Source: Myxococcota bacterium
Lineage (GTDB): Bacteria > Myxococcota_A > UBA9160 > UBA4427
DNA length: 64,000 nt
Direction: 5' to 3'
Assembly (NCBI GenBank): GCA_041389495.1
Contig: JAWKRT010000002.1
Location: 1,224,956-1,288,955, forward strand
Under the pieces are notes generated by a model that had not been told where the DNA came from, ran no database searches, and worked only from the letters and a program-made list of their open reading frames with translations. Of this stretch, positions 1-8,585 are shown one piece after another (positions within the stretch are counted from its first letter, which is position 1; each line of letters begins with the position of its first letter). A program made the translations under genes and the position numbers.

Positions 1-783
1 GACGTCCTCGCGACGCTCGGCGGCGGAGTCGACGCCGCGCGCGGGCTCGAGGCGTACTTCGACGCGCAGGGGGCCGTCGGCGACTACGCGCTGCGCTTCG
101 GCGCCGGCGAGGTGTGGAGCCGTCCCGGCCTCGCGCGGCGCGACCGCAGCCTCGTCGTGATCGCGCTCCTGACCGCGCTCGGGCGGGAGCGCGAGCTGCG
201 CGCGCACGTCGCGGGAGGGCTCCATCACGGGCTCGCGCGCGAGGAGATCGACGAGATCCTGCTGCAGACCGCGGTCTATGCGGGCGTCCCGTTCGCGCTC
301 GGCGCCGTCGCGGTGGCGAACGAGGTGTTCGCCGCGCGCGACGGCGCGCCGCAGCGGCGCGACGCGCCCGCGCGGCTCGCGCCCGCGGACGGCGCGACGC
401 GGCGCGCCGCCGGGGCCGACGTCCTGCGCACGCTGCTCGCGCAGCGGGAACGGGACATGCCGGCCGTGCTCGACGCGACGCTCGCGGCGCTCGGCGAGAT
501 GGGCCGCTGTGTCGTCGACACCGCCTTCGGCGAGGTGTGGAGCCGCCCCGGGCTCTCACGCCGGGATCGCAGTCTCGTCGTCGTCGCGGTGCTGACGGCG
601 CTCTCGCAGCCGCGCGAGCTCGAGACGCACGTGCGCGGCGCGCTGCACCACGGCGTGACGCAGGCCGAGCTCGAGGAACTGATGCTCACCGCCGTCGTGT
701 ACGCGGGCTTCCCGCGCGCGATCGAGGGGCTGCACGCCGCGCGGCGCGCGATCGGCGAAGCGTCGCCCGCGCCTCCTCGCTAG
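1..783 (+). CDS. Tandem carboxymuconolactone decarboxylase-like protein, 5' end cut by window
   Basis: The reading frame is open from the first base to the stop at 781-783, so the start lies outside the window. The visible 260 residues contain two copies of the same CMD/AhpD-like helical fold. Repeat 1 (about residues 37-105) and repeat 2 (about 178-245) share EVWSRPGL-R-DRSLVV and a His pair (AGGLHHG, RGALHHG). These are the segments that in 4-carboxymuconolactone decarboxylases form the subunit interface and active site. No CxxC is seen, so a peroxidase (AhpD) role is unlikely. The family acts on lactone or beta-keto acid intermediates of aromatic catabolism, but a fused double domain does not give the substrate. 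Its position beside oxidoreductases and amidohydrolases agrees with a degradative role. Family is firm, substrate unknown. Confidence 0.85.
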   Translation, partial: DVLATLGGGVDAARGLEAYFDAQGAVGDYALRFGAGEVWSRPGLARRDRSLVVIALLTALGRERELRAHVAGGLHHGLAREEIDEILLQTAVYAGVPFALGAVAVANEVFAARDGAPQRRDAPARLAPADGATRRAAGADVLRTLLAQRERDMPAVLDATLAALGEMGRCVVDTAFGEVWSRPGLSRRDRSLVVVAVLTALSQPRELETHVRGALHHGVTQAELEELMLTAVVYAGFPRAIEGLHAARRAIGEASPAPPR

Positions 784-809
784 GCGGCGAGGAGGCGCAC
801 GGCGCGCGC

Positions 810-1982
810 TCAGCGCACCTGGTAGAGCCGCGCCGCCGTCGACCAGAGCACCTTCTCGACCGTCGCCTCGTCGACGCCGGCGAACGCCTTCTCGGCGTAG
901 TCGGCGGGGTGCTGCGTGAGGCCGCCTCGGAGCCCGGGGTGCTGGCAGGTCGGGTGCGGGAAGTCCGTCTCCCACATGACGTTGTCCGGCAGGTGCCCGA
1001 CCGCGTCGCGCATGCCGGACTCCTCGAACCAGAAGCAGCCGTAGATCTGGCGGCGGAAGTACTCGCTCGGCAGCAGGTCGTACTCGGGGTGTTCCTTGCG
1101 CGTCTGGCTGTTGACGAACTGCCAGTCCGCGGCCTCGAGGTAGGACGGGATCCAGCCGACGCCGCTCTCGACGGACACGAAGTCGAGCTCCGGGAAGCGG
1201 TGGCACACGCCGCCGAAGATCAGGTCGGCGATGCACGTGACGTTCTGCATGAACACCATCGACGACGCGCGCGCGAAGTTGGCGCGGATGCCGAGGCCCG
1301 CGGAGTCGACGAAGAGGTCGGACAGGTCGCCGCCGCCGATGTGGAAGCTGATCGGGACGCCGGCCTCCTGCGCCGCGGCGAAGAACGGATCCCAGTGGCG
1401 GTGGCCGATCGGCGGCTGGCCCCACGCCTGCGGCTGCGAGCACGCGAGCACCGTGCGATGGCCCTTCGCGACGGCGCGCTGCACCTCGGCGACGCACGCC
1501 TGGACGTCCCAGAACGGCATCGCCGCGGCGGGCAGCAGGCGGTTCGGGTCGGCGCTGCACCAGTCGACCAGGAAGTCGTTGTAGGCGCGCACGCACTCGA
1601 GCATGAGCTCGGGCTCGCGCAGCTTCAGGAAGCCGGCCGATCCGAAGCCGCCGACGTTCGGGTAGAGGATCTGCGCGTAGATCCCCTCCGCGTCCATGTG
1701 CGCGAGCCGCTCCTTCGCGTCGTACGAGCTCTTCGGGATGTCGTCGTAGCCCATCGGCCCGTCGGGCGGCGAGCCGTCGAAGCCGGCCATCGTCGTGAAG
1801 CCGGGCGCGCCGACCGTCTCGTCGCGGATGAACCAGATGTCGCGGCCCTCGTGCTTGCGCACGTGCGGCACCGCGTCGCCCCAGCGCTGCGTCGAGACGC
1901 GCGCGGTCCACACGTCCGGCGGCTCGGTGATGTGCGTGTCGGTGTCGATGGCGCGGATGCGATCGAAGATGCGTGCGGTCAT
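810..1982 (-). CDS. Amidohydrolase 2 family (ACMSD-like) metal-dependent hydrolase
   Basis: This is a 390-residue TIM-barrel protein of the amidohydrolase-2 family, which includes aminocarboxymuconate-semialdehyde decarboxylase and gamma-resorcylate decarboxylase. The N-terminal metal motif is seen as DTDTHITEP near residue 14, an HIGGG segment near 214 supplies the barrel His, and WETDFPHP near 337 carries the catalytic Asp. These features support a Zn- or Mn-dependent hydrolase or decarboxylase. The ATG has GAGGA six bases upstream. It is the last gene of a leftward operon (regulator, desaturase, SDR, this gene), 46 bases after the SDR stop. A second member of this family lies at 13168-14283. 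Such pairs are common in catabolic clusters of uncultured soil and marine bacteria. The exact reaction cannot be read from the sequence. Confidence 0.88.
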   Translation of the reverse strand: MTARIFDRIRAIDTDTHITEPPDVWTARVSTQRWGDAVPHVRKHEGRDIWFIRDETVGAPGFTTMAGFDGSPPDGPMGYDDIPKSSYDAKERLAHMDAEGIYAQILYPNVGGFGSAGFLKLREPELMLECVRAYNDFLVDWCSADPNRLLPAAAMPFWDVQACVAEVQRAVAKGHRTVLACSQPQAWGQPPIGHRHWDPFFAAAQEAGVPISFHIGGGDLSDLFVDSAGLGIRANFARASSMVFMQNVTCIADLIFGGVCHRFPELDFVSVESGVGWIPSYLEAADWQFVNSQTRKEHPEYDLLPSEYFRRQIYGCFWFEESGMRDAVGHLPDNVMWETDFPHPTCQHPGLRGGLTQHPADYAEKAFAGVDEATVEKVLWSTAARLYQVR

Positions 1983-2028
1983 GGCGAGTCCTCGCTGTCG
2001 GGGCGCCCGCGGGCGCCGTGCCTGACGT

Positions 2029-2829
2029 CTAGCGGATCGGGCCGGAGAGGCCGGGCGGCGGGTAGCCCGAGATCATGCCGCCGTCGACGACGAACTCGGC
2101 CCCCGTGCAGTACGCGCTCTCGTCCGAGGCCAGGAAGAGCGCGAGGCGCGCGACGTCCTCGGGACGCCCGGCGCGGCCGAGCGGCACGAGGTCGTCCGCG
2201 TAGCGTTCGAGGGCGGCGTGCGTCACCGCCGTGTCGCCGCCCTCCGGTGTTCCCATGTGCGTGCGGATGAAGCCGGGGTGGATCGAGTTCACGCGGATGC
2301 CGAGCGGGCCGAGCTCGCGCGCGGCGACCTTCGTCATGCCGCGCACGGCCCACTTGCTCGCGACGTACGGGGTGCAGAGGTCCATCCCGATCATGCCGTC
2401 GATCGACGAGACGTTGAGGATCGACCCGCCGCCCGCCGCGCGCATGGGGGCGACGGCCGCGCGCATGCCGAGGAAGACGCCCGTCTGGTTCACCTCGGTG
2501 ACGCGCCGGTAGCTCTCGAGCGTGGTCTCGGCGAGCGGCGCGGCGTCGGCCACGCCGGCGTTGTTGACGAGCACGTCGAGCCGGCCGAACGCGTCCGTCG
2601 TCGCGGCCACGGCGTCGCTCCACGCGGCCTCGCTCGTCACGTCGAGCCGCAGCGCGAGCGCCGCGGCGCCGATGCCCGCGGCGACCGTCTTCGCCTCGTC
2701 CTCGAGCACGTCCGCGACGACGACCTTCGCGCCCTCGGCGGCGAAGAGCTCGGCCTCGGCGCGCCCCATGCCGCGCGCGGCGCCCGTGACGAGTGCGACG
2801 CGCCCCGCGAGCCGTCCCGGTGCCGTCAT
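2029..2829 (-). CDS. SDR family NAD(P)-dependent oxidoreductase
   Basis: This 266-residue classical short-chain dehydrogenase/reductase has the cofactor loop TGAARGMGRAE (about residues 11-21), the structural NNAG near 88, the catalytic Ser in NVSSIDG near 140 and YVASK near 155. It probably oxidises a secondary alcohol or reduces a ketone. The start ATG at 2827-2829 overlaps the desaturase stop (ATGA), which fixes the start and implies translational coupling. The partner hydroxylase upstream suggests that the SDR oxidises the hydroxyl that enzyme would introduce, but this is inference from context only. Length and motifs are normal for the family. Confidence 0.92.
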   Translation of the reverse strand: MTAPGRLAGRVALVTGAARGMGRAEAELFAAEGAKVVVADVLEDEAKTVAAGIGAAALALRLDVTSEAAWSDAVAATTDAFGRLDVLVNNAGVADAAPLAETTLESYRRVTEVNQTGVFLGMRAAVAPMRAAGGGSILNVSSIDGMIGMDLCTPYVASKWAVRGMTKVAARELGPLGIRVNSIHPGFIRTHMGTPEGGDTAVTHAALERYADDLVPLGRAGRPEDVARLALFLASDESAYCTGAEFVVDGGMISGYPPPGLSGPIR

Positions 2830-3560
2830 GCCGTCTCCCGGTAGGTCGGCGGCTCGTACGTCCCGAGCAGCTTGTCGTAGATCATGCTGAGCGTCGCGTA
2901 GTTGCCGTGGTTCATGTCGATGTGGTGCGAGGCGTGCACGCCGGTGATGTACGACACCACCGAGTAGGGGAAGCCGCGCAGGTTCACCCAGTCGTGGTTC
3001 AGGATGTTGAGCTGCGTGAAGAGCAGCGTGGCCACGGCCATCGAGTAGGCGCTGAGCGGCGCGCCCGTCGCGAGCGCCACGATCGGGATCGAGCCCTGGA
3101 ACAGCACGATGCCGATCGCCGTCTCGAGCGGGTGCACGAACAGGCCGTCCATGTGGGTGGGCGTGCGCGCCTGGTGGTGGAGCGCGTGCACCTTGCGCAG
3201 GAAGCCGTCGTGGAAGACGAAGCGGTGCGTCAGGTAGTACAGGAAGTCGAAGACGAGCAGCACGGCGACCACGTCGACGGCGTGCCGCCAGAGCGGGCGC
3301 GCGTCGAACGACAGGAACCACGGGAGCACCGCGGCGTAGAAGAAGAGGTTCGTGAACAGCCCGGCCCGGTTGCTCGCCTTGACGCCCTCGCGGTAGCGCG
3401 GCCGCGCCATCTTCTTCTCGTCCGCGACGCGGTTGAGCTCGCGCACCTCGCGGAACGCGGCCACGCGGAAGATCAGCAGGTACAGGATCCGCGTCGCGAC
3501 CACGAGGATCGCGATCACGGCGAGCATCGCCTTCCAGTCGTACGTGAACTCGTAGGTCAT
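2826..3560 (-). CDS. Sterol desaturase / fatty acid hydroxylase family membrane protein
   Basis: This 244-residue integral membrane di-iron enzyme has the diagnostic His clusters: HRFVFH near residue 112, HALHHQ near 126 and HASHHIDMNH near 211. Several hydrophobic spans surround them, the first at about residues 12-31. The family hydroxylates or desaturates sterols, carotenoids and lipids using O2, with the active site at the cytoplasmic membrane face. The start overlaps the regulator stop by 4 bases (ATGA) and its own stop overlaps the SDR start, so it sits in the middle of a coupled operon. A lipid, terpenoid or sterol-like substrate is likely given the Baeyer-Villiger monooxygenase in the divergent operon. 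All three His boxes are intact. Confidence 0.9.
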   Translation of the reverse strand: MTYEFTYDWKAMLAVIAILVVATRILYLLIFRVAAFREVRELNRVADEKKMARPRYREGVKASNRAGLFTNLFFYAAVLPWFLSFDARPLWRHAVDVVAVLLVFDFLYYLTHRFVFHDGFLRKVHALHHQARTPTHMDGLFVHPLETAIGIVLFQGSIPIVALATGAPLSAYSMAVATLLFTQLNILNHDWVNLRGFPYSVVSYITGVHASHHIDMNHGNYATLSMIYDKLLGTYEPPTYRETA

Positions 3561-4663
3561 CGCGGGGCCCTCGTCGTGGAATCGAGCAGTGCGGCGAGCC
3601 GGGCGGCGTCACCGGTGCCGAGACGTCGGCGCAGCGCGCGCGCGAGGCGCTCGATGCCGTCGGCCGGTGCGGGCCGCGGCGCGGCGGCGCGCGCGACCTC
3701 GCCGCCGCCGAAGATCTCCTCCTCGAGATGCAGGCGGTCGTACAGCAGGCGCGCCGTGCGCTGCAGCTCGCGCATGCGCGCGGCGCCGAGCGTCGCCGCG
3801 AAGCGCGTCTCGAGCGCGTCCACCGAGGCGACCGAGTCGGCGATCAGCCGCGCCCCGCGCGCGGTGAGCTGCAGCAGCGCGCAGCGTCCGTCGCGCGGGT
3901 CGGGCTCGCGCCGCAGGTAGCCCAGGCTCTCGAGCTCGCGGGAGGTCGTGGAGATGGCCTGCCGGCTCACGCGCTGCAGCCGCGCGATCTCGTTCACGCG
4001 CCCGCCGCGCGGCCCGATGAAGGGCAGCACCTGGCCGAAGGACATCCTGAGTGCGGGATGCCCGCGCGGGATCGTCGCGCGCATGAGCTCCTGCTCGATG
4101 CGCGTCGCGACGAGCGGCAGCACGCCGATCGACCCTCGCGCCCGCGCTGCGAGCTCGCCGCTCGCGTGCGTGGGGATGCCGAGCCCCTCGTAGAGCGCGC
4201 CGAGCGAGCGCGCGAAGCGCGCGAACGCGGCGTCGCCGACGAGCGAGCGGTAGTCGTCCTGCGTCGCGAGGATGACGCGGACGGCATCGGCGGCGAGCGC
4301 GCGCCCGCGGCGCGTCAGCACGAGGAGCTTCGAGCGGCGGTCGGCGCCGCCCGCGCGACGCGCGACGTAGCCCGCGCTCTCGGCGAGGTTCGCGAGCTGG
4401 CTGCACGCCTGGCGGCTCGTGCCGAGCCGGTCCGCGACCGCGGCGAGCGAGAGCCCTTCCTCCCACAGCACGGCGAACAGCGGCCCGAAGCTCGGCCGCA
4501 GGCCCGCGTGGCCGTCCTCGTCGCCGAGGCGGCGGAGCAGGCGTGTCTGCAGATCGCGCGAGATGCCGATCAGGTGCCGCGGCGTGTTGACGCGATAGCG
4601 CTCGGCCGCGGCGCCGCGCACGGCGGCGGGCCCCGAAGCGGGAGTGGCGACGCCCGATCGCAT
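3557..4663 (-). CDS. Tandem MarR-type transcriptional regulator (two fused winged helices)
   Basis: This 368-residue protein has two complete MarR-like winged-helix units in one chain. Unit 1 (about residues 35-150) has LAAVADRLGTSRQACSQ as recognition region and a DRRSKLLVLTRRG wing. Unit 2 (about 190-310) has VNEIARLQRVSRQAIS and DPRDGRCALLQLTARG. MarR proteins normally dimerise from about 150-residue chains, so this looks like a covalent pseudo-dimer. It is the first gene of the leftward operon and diverges from the aldehyde dehydrogenase operon, making it the obvious local regulator of both. The start has no Shine-Dalgarno sequence, but a -35/-10 pair ends 6 bases before the ATG, indicating a leaderless mRNA. 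The ligand is unknown. Confidence 0.87.
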   Translation of the reverse strand: MRSGVATPASGPAAVRGAAAERYRVNTPRHLIGISRDLQTRLLRRLGDEDGHAGLRPSFGPLFAVLWEEGLSLAAVADRLGTSRQACSQLANLAESAGYVARRAGGADRRSKLLVLTRRGRALAADAVRVILATQDDYRSLVGDAAFARFARSLGALYEGLGIPTHASGELAARARGSIGVLPLVATRIEQELMRATIPRGHPALRMSFGQVLPFIGPRGGRVNEIARLQRVSRQAISTTSRELESLGYLRREPDPRDGRCALLQLTARGARLIADSVASVDALETRFAATLGAARMRELQRTARLLYDRLHLEEEIFGGGEVARAAAPRPAPADGIERLARALRRRLGTGDAARLAALLDSTTRAPR

Positions 4664-4669
4664 GCGCGC

Positions 4670-4698
4670 AGCCTACGGCGCGGCGCAGAGATGATCAA
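4670..4698 (-). promoter_or_regulatory. Promoter of the tandem MarR gene, leaderless type
   Basis: On the minus strand TTGATC (4693-4698) is followed after exactly 17 bases by TAGGCT (4670-4675), and only 6 bases then separate the -10 element from the ATG at 4661-4663. The spacing matches a sigma-70 type promoter whose transcript would begin at or next to the start codon. No Shine-Dalgarno sequence precedes the ATG. The -35 region lies within 7 bases of the divergent promoter's -35, so one regulator could control both. Confidence 0.6.
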
Positions 4699-4704
4699 TC
4701 CCGT

Positions 4705-4745
4705 TTGACAATCTCGTCATGCGTGGTTTATCAGGGCGGCGGAGG
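4705..4745 (+). promoter_or_regulatory. Extended -10 promoter, operator-like inverted repeat and RBS of the aldehyde dehydrogenase operon
   Basis: A perfect TTGACA (4705-4710) is followed after 16 bases by TTTATC (4727-4732), with TG at 4724-4725 giving an extended -10. GGAGG (4741-4745) then sits 7 bases before the GTG at 4753. An inverted repeat TGAC-N6-GTCA (4706-4709 and 4716-4719) overlaps the -35 and is a good operator candidate for the adjacent tandem MarR protein. The TTG inside TTGACA could be mistaken for a start codon of the dehydrogenase. Confidence 0.65.
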
Positions 4746-4752
4746 TCGCCCC

Positions 4753-6234
4753 GTGCCCGCTCCCGCACCGCTCGCGCCGCCGGCGCCCGGAACGCAGCTC
4801 CTCGTCGACGGCCGCCTGCGCGAGGCGACGGGCGCACGCCGCTTCGAGAACGTCGACCCGGCGACCGAAGCCGTCCTCGGCACCTGCGCGGACGCGACGC
4901 GCGAGGACATGGAGGACGCGATCGCCGCCGCGCGGCGCGCGTTCGACGAGACCGCGTGGTCGACGGATGCCGAGCTCCGCAAGCGCTGCCTCGGGCAGCT
5001 GCGCGACGCGCTCGCCGAGGAGCGCGAGAACCTGCGCTCGATCCTCGTCGCCGAGGGCGGCATCCCGGTCGCGCTCACGCAGTGGTACCAGCTCGATCCC
5101 GTGATCGAGGACGTGCTCTACTGGCGCGACCGCATCGACGACTTCCCGCTCGAGACCGAGCTCCCGACGAAGCCCGTGATGGGGCGGCCGACGCGGCGCA
5201 CGCTGCGCCGCGAGCCCTACGGCGTCGTCGGCGCGATCACGCCGTGGAACGTGCCGCTGCACCTGATCGTCGTGAAGCTCGGGCCGGCGCTCGCGACGGG
5301 CAACACGGTCGTGCTGAAGCCGCCGCCCGACACGCCGTGGACGGCGGCGACGTTCGCGCGGCTCGTCGCCGAGAAGACGGACATCCCGCCGGGCGTCGTG
5401 AACGTCGTGACGTCGTCCGACCACGGCGTCGGCGAGCAGCTCGTCGCCGACCCGCGCGTCGACCTCGTCTCGTTCACCGGCTCGACGGCGACGGGCAAGC
5501 GCATCATGCAGGTCGGCGCGTCGAACGTGAAGCGGCTCTTCCTCGAGCTCGGCGGCAAGAGCGCGCACATCGTGCTCGACGACGTCGACTTCGGCGAGAT
5601 CGCGGGCTCGTTCACCGCCGGCTGCACGCACGCCGGGCAGGGCTGCGCGAACCTCACCCGCATCCTGCTCCCTCGTTCACGTTATGCGGAGGGGCTCGAG
5701 GCCGTGGTGAAGGCGGTCGAGGCGACGCCGTACGGCGACCCGCGAGACCCGGCCAACGTGATGGGCCCGGTGATCCGGAGGTCGCAGCACGAGCGCATCC
5801 TCGGGATCATCGAGTCGGGACGGCGCGAGGCCCGGCTCGTGACGGGCGGACGCGTTCCCGACGGCTTCGAGCGCGGCTACTGGGTCGAGCCCACCGTCTT
5901 CGCGGACGTCGACAACGCGAGCGCGCTCGCGCAGGACGAGATCTTCGGCCCCGTGCTGTGCGTGATCCCGTACGACGGCGACGACGATGCCGTGCGCATC
6001 GCGAACGACTCGCGCTTCGGACTCTCGGGCGCGGTGACGAGCCGCGACGTCGAGCGCGCGCGCGCCGTCGGACGCCGCATCCGCACGGGCACGATGTCGA
6101 TCAACGGCGCCGCCTACTTCTCCGTCGACGCGCCGTTCGGCGGCTATCGCGAGAGCGGCATCGGACGCGAGAACGGCAGCATGGGCTTCGAGGAGTACCT
6201 CGAGACGAAGCTCGTCGCGTCGCCGGCGGACTGA
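4753..6234 (+). CDS. NAD(P)-dependent aldehyde dehydrogenase
   Basis: This 493-residue ALDH-superfamily enzyme oxidises an aldehyde to an acid. The NAD-binding region has GAITPWNVPLH, the general-base Glu is Glu265 in FLELGGKSAH, and the catalytic Cys is Cys298 in GQGCAN. The C-terminal part contains EIFGPVL and the oligomerisation segment near SGIGRENG. I chose the GTG at 4753 because GGAGG lies 7 bases upstream and the protein then starts like normal family members. A TTG 48 bases earlier belongs to the -35 box. It is the first gene of a four-gene rightward operon (dehydrogenase, HIBADH-like, monooxygenase, thiolase-like). It may process the aldehyde released after ring opening, which is inference. 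Family and catalytic residues are clear. Confidence 0.93.
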   Translation: MPAPAPLAPPAPGTQLLVDGRLREATGARRFENVDPATEAVLGTCADATREDMEDAIAAARRAFDETAWSTDAELRKRCLGQLRDALAEERENLRSILVAEGGIPVALTQWYQLDPVIEDVLYWRDRIDDFPLETELPTKPVMGRPTRRTLRREPYGVVGAITPWNVPLHLIVVKLGPALATGNTVVLKPPPDTPWTAATFARLVAEKTDIPPGVVNVVTSSDHGVGEQLVADPRVDLVSFTGSTATGKRIMQVGASNVKRLFLELGGKSAHIVLDDVDFGEIAGSFTAGCTHAGQGCANLTRILLPRSRYAEGLEAVVKAVEATPYGDPRDPANVMGPVIRRSQHERILGIIESGRREARLVTGGRVPDGFERGYWVEPTVFADVDNASALAQDEIFGPVLCVIPYDGDDDAVRIANDSRFGLSGAVTSRDVERARAVGRRIRTGTMSINGAAYFSVDAPFGGYRESGIGRENGSMGFEEYLETKLVASPAD

Positions 6235-6243
6235 GGAGAGCCG

Positions 6244-7119
6244 ATGGCCGTGCGCATGGGCTTCGTCGGGGCGGGGGCGATGGGCGGCGCGATGGCGACG
6301 CGCGCGCTCGAGGTCGGGCGCGAGGTCGTCGTGTGCGACCCGAGCGAGCGGGCGACCGCGCCGCTCGCGGCGAAGGGCGCGCGCGTCGCCGCGACCCCGC
6401 GCGAGCTCGCCGAGGGGTGCGACGTCGTCGCGATCGTCGTGCTCGACGACGCGCAGGTGCGCAGCGTCGTCGCCGGCAAGGACGGCCTGCTCGCGTCGAA
6501 CGCCGAGCGGCTCGACATCCTCGTCCATTCCACGATCCACCTGCCGACGCTCTTCGACGTCGAGGGGGCGGCGCGCAGGCGCGGCTTCGCGCTGCTCGAC
6601 GCCGGCGTGTCCGGCCACACGAGTGGCGCGTTGCGCGGCCAGCTCGCGGTGATGGTCGGCGGCGACGAGGCGACGTTCGCGCGCTGCACGCCCGCGCTCG
6701 AGACGTACGGCGGGCTCGTGCTGCGCGTCGGGCCGCTCGGCGCGGGCATGAAGGCGAAGGTCGCGCGCAACCTGCTCGGCTTCGGGCAGGTGGCCGCGAC
6801 CTACGAGGGCATGCGCCTGGCCGAGGAGGCGGGCGTCGAGCTCGAGGCCTTCGCGCGCATCGTGCGACACAGCGAGGGGCAGAGTCACCTGGTCGACGGC
6901 TTCCTCTCGTCGCCGACCGTGCGCGAGGGGAACGAGGAGACGGCCGTCGGCCGGCAGCGGCTCGCGCTCGCGCGCGTCGTCGTCGAGACGGCGAAGAAGG
7001 ACCTCTCCGCCGCGCTCGAGCTCGCGGCGAGCCTCGGCATCGAGCTCCCCGTCGGCGAAGCCGCGCATCGCGAAGTGACCGCGACGTGGGGCGCGGAGCC
7101 CGGCCCGAGGCGATCGTGA
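6244..7119 (+). CDS. NAD(P)-dependent beta-hydroxyacid dehydrogenase (3-hydroxyisobutyrate dehydrogenase family)
   Basis: This 291-residue protein starts with the Rossmann motif GFVGAGAMGG and carries the family's catalytic Lys in GMKAKVARN (about residue 171). These proteins oxidise beta-hydroxyacids such as 3-hydroxyisobutyrate, tartronate semialdehyde or 6-phosphogluconate-like substrates. The VSGHTSGALRG segment corresponds to the substrate-binding loop. The gene begins 9 bases after the aldehyde dehydrogenase stop, and its stop overlaps the GTG of the monooxygenase (GTGA), so it belongs to the same coupled operon. A hydroxyacid produced from ester cleavage or side-chain oxidation would suit the context. 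The specific substrate is unknown. Confidence 0.9.
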   Translation: MAVRMGFVGAGAMGGAMATRALEVGREVVVCDPSERATAPLAAKGARVAATPRELAEGCDVVAIVVLDDAQVRSVVAGKDGLLASNAERLDILVHSTIHLPTLFDVEGAARRRGFALLDAGVSGHTSGALRGQLAVMVGGDEATFARCTPALETYGGLVLRVGPLGAGMKAKVARNLLGFGQVAATYEGMRLAEEAGVELEAFARIVRHSEGQSHLVDGFLSSPTVREGNEETAVGRQRLALARVVVETAKKDLSAALELAASLGIELPVGEAAHREVTATWGAEPGPRRS

Positions 7120-8585
7120 CGGCGGTCGCGGCGCGGGGACGCGCATCGCTCCGCATCGCGATCCTCGGCGCGGGGCCGGGGGGGCTGTGCGCGGCGATCC
7201 GGCTGCGCGAAGCGGGCTTCCGCGACGTCGTGCTGCTCGAGAAGAGCGCGGGCGTCGGCGGCACCTGGTACCACAACCGCTATCCCGGCTGCGCCTGCGA
7301 CATCCCCTCGCATCTCTACTCGTTCTCCTTCGCCATCAAGCGCGACTGGTCGCGCCCCTACGCGCCGCAGGCCGAGATCCTCGCCTACATGCAGGGCATC
7401 GCGGAGGAGTACGGCGTGCTGCCGCTCTGCCGCTTCGGCTGCGAAGTGACGGGCGCGCGCTGGGACGACGCGCGCGCCGTCTGGACGGTCGAGCTCGCGA
7501 GTGGCGAGGAGCTCGAAGCGGACGTCGTCGTGAGCGCGCTCGGGATGTTCAACGAGCTCGCATGGCCCGAGGTCGAGGGGCTCGAGGCGTTCGCGGGCAC
7601 GCGCTTCCACTCGGCGCGCTGGCGCTTCGATCACGATCTGCGCGGGCGGCGCGTCGCGGTGATCGGGAGCGCGGCGAGCGCCGTGCAGTTCGTGCCCGAG
7701 ATCGCACCGCGGACGGGGCACCTGACGCTCTACCAGCGCACCGCGAACTGGGTGCTGCCGAAGGAGGACGTGCCCTTCACGGAAGAGCAGCTCGCCCATC
7801 TCCGGGGCGATCCGGACGCCGCGCTCGCGATCCGGCAGGAGATCTTCGATCGCGTCGACGGCGGTCTCACGTTCGACGACGCGCGGGCGCTCGCGGAGTA
7901 CGAGGCGACGGGCCTCGCCGCGCTCGAGGTCGTCGAGGACCCGACGGTGCGGGCGAAGCTCCGGCCGACGCATCCGTGGGGATGCAAGCGGCCGCTCTAC
8001 TCGAACGACTACTATCCGACCTTCAACCGCGCGAACGTCGAGCTCGTCACCGAGCCCATCGCCCGCATCGAGAGCGACGGCGTGCGCACCCGGGACGGCG
8101 TGTTGCGCGAGGCCGACACGCTGATCCTCGCGACCGGGTTCTCGGCGACGAAGTACCTGTCGGCGATCGACGTGCGCGGTCGCGGCGGACGGCGCATCGA
8201 CGAGGCCTGGCGCGATGGCGCGCGCGCCTATCTCGGCGTGGCGACCAGCGGCTTCCCGAATCTCTTCATGCTCTACGGCCCGAACACGAACAACGGCTCG
8301 ATCCTCACCATGATCGAGGCGCAGGCGGCCTACGCCGTGCGCCACATCGAGTGGATCGCGGACGAGGGCCTGGCGTGGGTCGACGTCCGCGAGGAGCCGA
8401 TGGAGCGCTACAACGACGAGCTCCAGCGCGCGATCGCCGACGTCGCCGTCTGGCAGGCCGACTGCCACGGCTACTACCGCACGCCCGCGGGCCGCGTCGT
8501 CACGCAGTGGCCGCACACGATGACCGAGTTCCGCGAGCGCACCGAGAAGCCCGACGCGGACGTGTACGAGGTGCACCGCCGATGA
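7116..8585 (+). CDS. Baeyer-Villiger type flavin monooxygenase
   Basis: This 489-residue FAD/NADPH enzyme shows the first Rossmann motif GAGPGG (about residues 16-21), GGTWYHNRYPGCACD (about 48-62), the Baeyer-Villiger fingerprint FAGTRFHSARW (fits FxGxxxHxxxW, about 158-168) and a second nucleotide site at VIGSAASAV (about 181). These together separate it from simple FMOs and predict conversion of a ketone into an ester or lactone. The start is a GTG overlapping the previous stop, and its own stop overlaps the thiolase-like start (ATGA). This is probably the key ring- or chain-cleaving enzyme of the operon. The ketone could be supplied by the divergent hydroxylase/SDR pair, which is inference. 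Confidence 0.92.
   Translation: MTAVAARGRASLRIAILGAGPGGLCAAIRLREAGFRDVVLLEKSAGVGGTWYHNRYPGCACDIPSHLYSFSFAIKRDWSRPYAPQAEILAYMQGIAEEYGVLPLCRFGCEVTGARWDDARAVWTVELASGEELEADVVVSALGMFNELAWPEVEGLEAFAGTRFHSARWRFDHDLRGRRVAVIGSAASAVQFVPEIAPRTGHLTLYQRTANWVLPKEDVPFTEEQLAHLRGDPDAALAIRQEIFDRVDGGLTFDDARALAEYEATGLAALEVVEDPTVRAKLRPTHPWGCKRPLYSNDYYPTFNRANVELVTEPIARIESDGVRTRDGVLREADTLILATGFSATKYLSAIDVRGRGGRRIDEAWRDGARAYLGVATSGFPNLFMLYGPNTNNGSILTMIEAQAAYAVRHIEWIADEGLAWVDVREEPMERYNDELQRAIADVAVWQADCHGYYRTPAGRVVTQWPHTMTEFRERTEKPDADVYEVHRR

Noticed and set aside
114..2270. 718-codon open frame antisense and out of frame to the first genes
   Set aside because: Its translation is dominated by Arg/Ala and has no family motifs. 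Long false frames are expected at this GC content.
4705..4752. Upstream TTG start for the aldehyde dehydrogenase
   Set aside because: The TTG is part of a TTGACA -35 box, has no Shine-Dalgarno sequence, and the GTG at 4753 has GGAGG at ideal distance.
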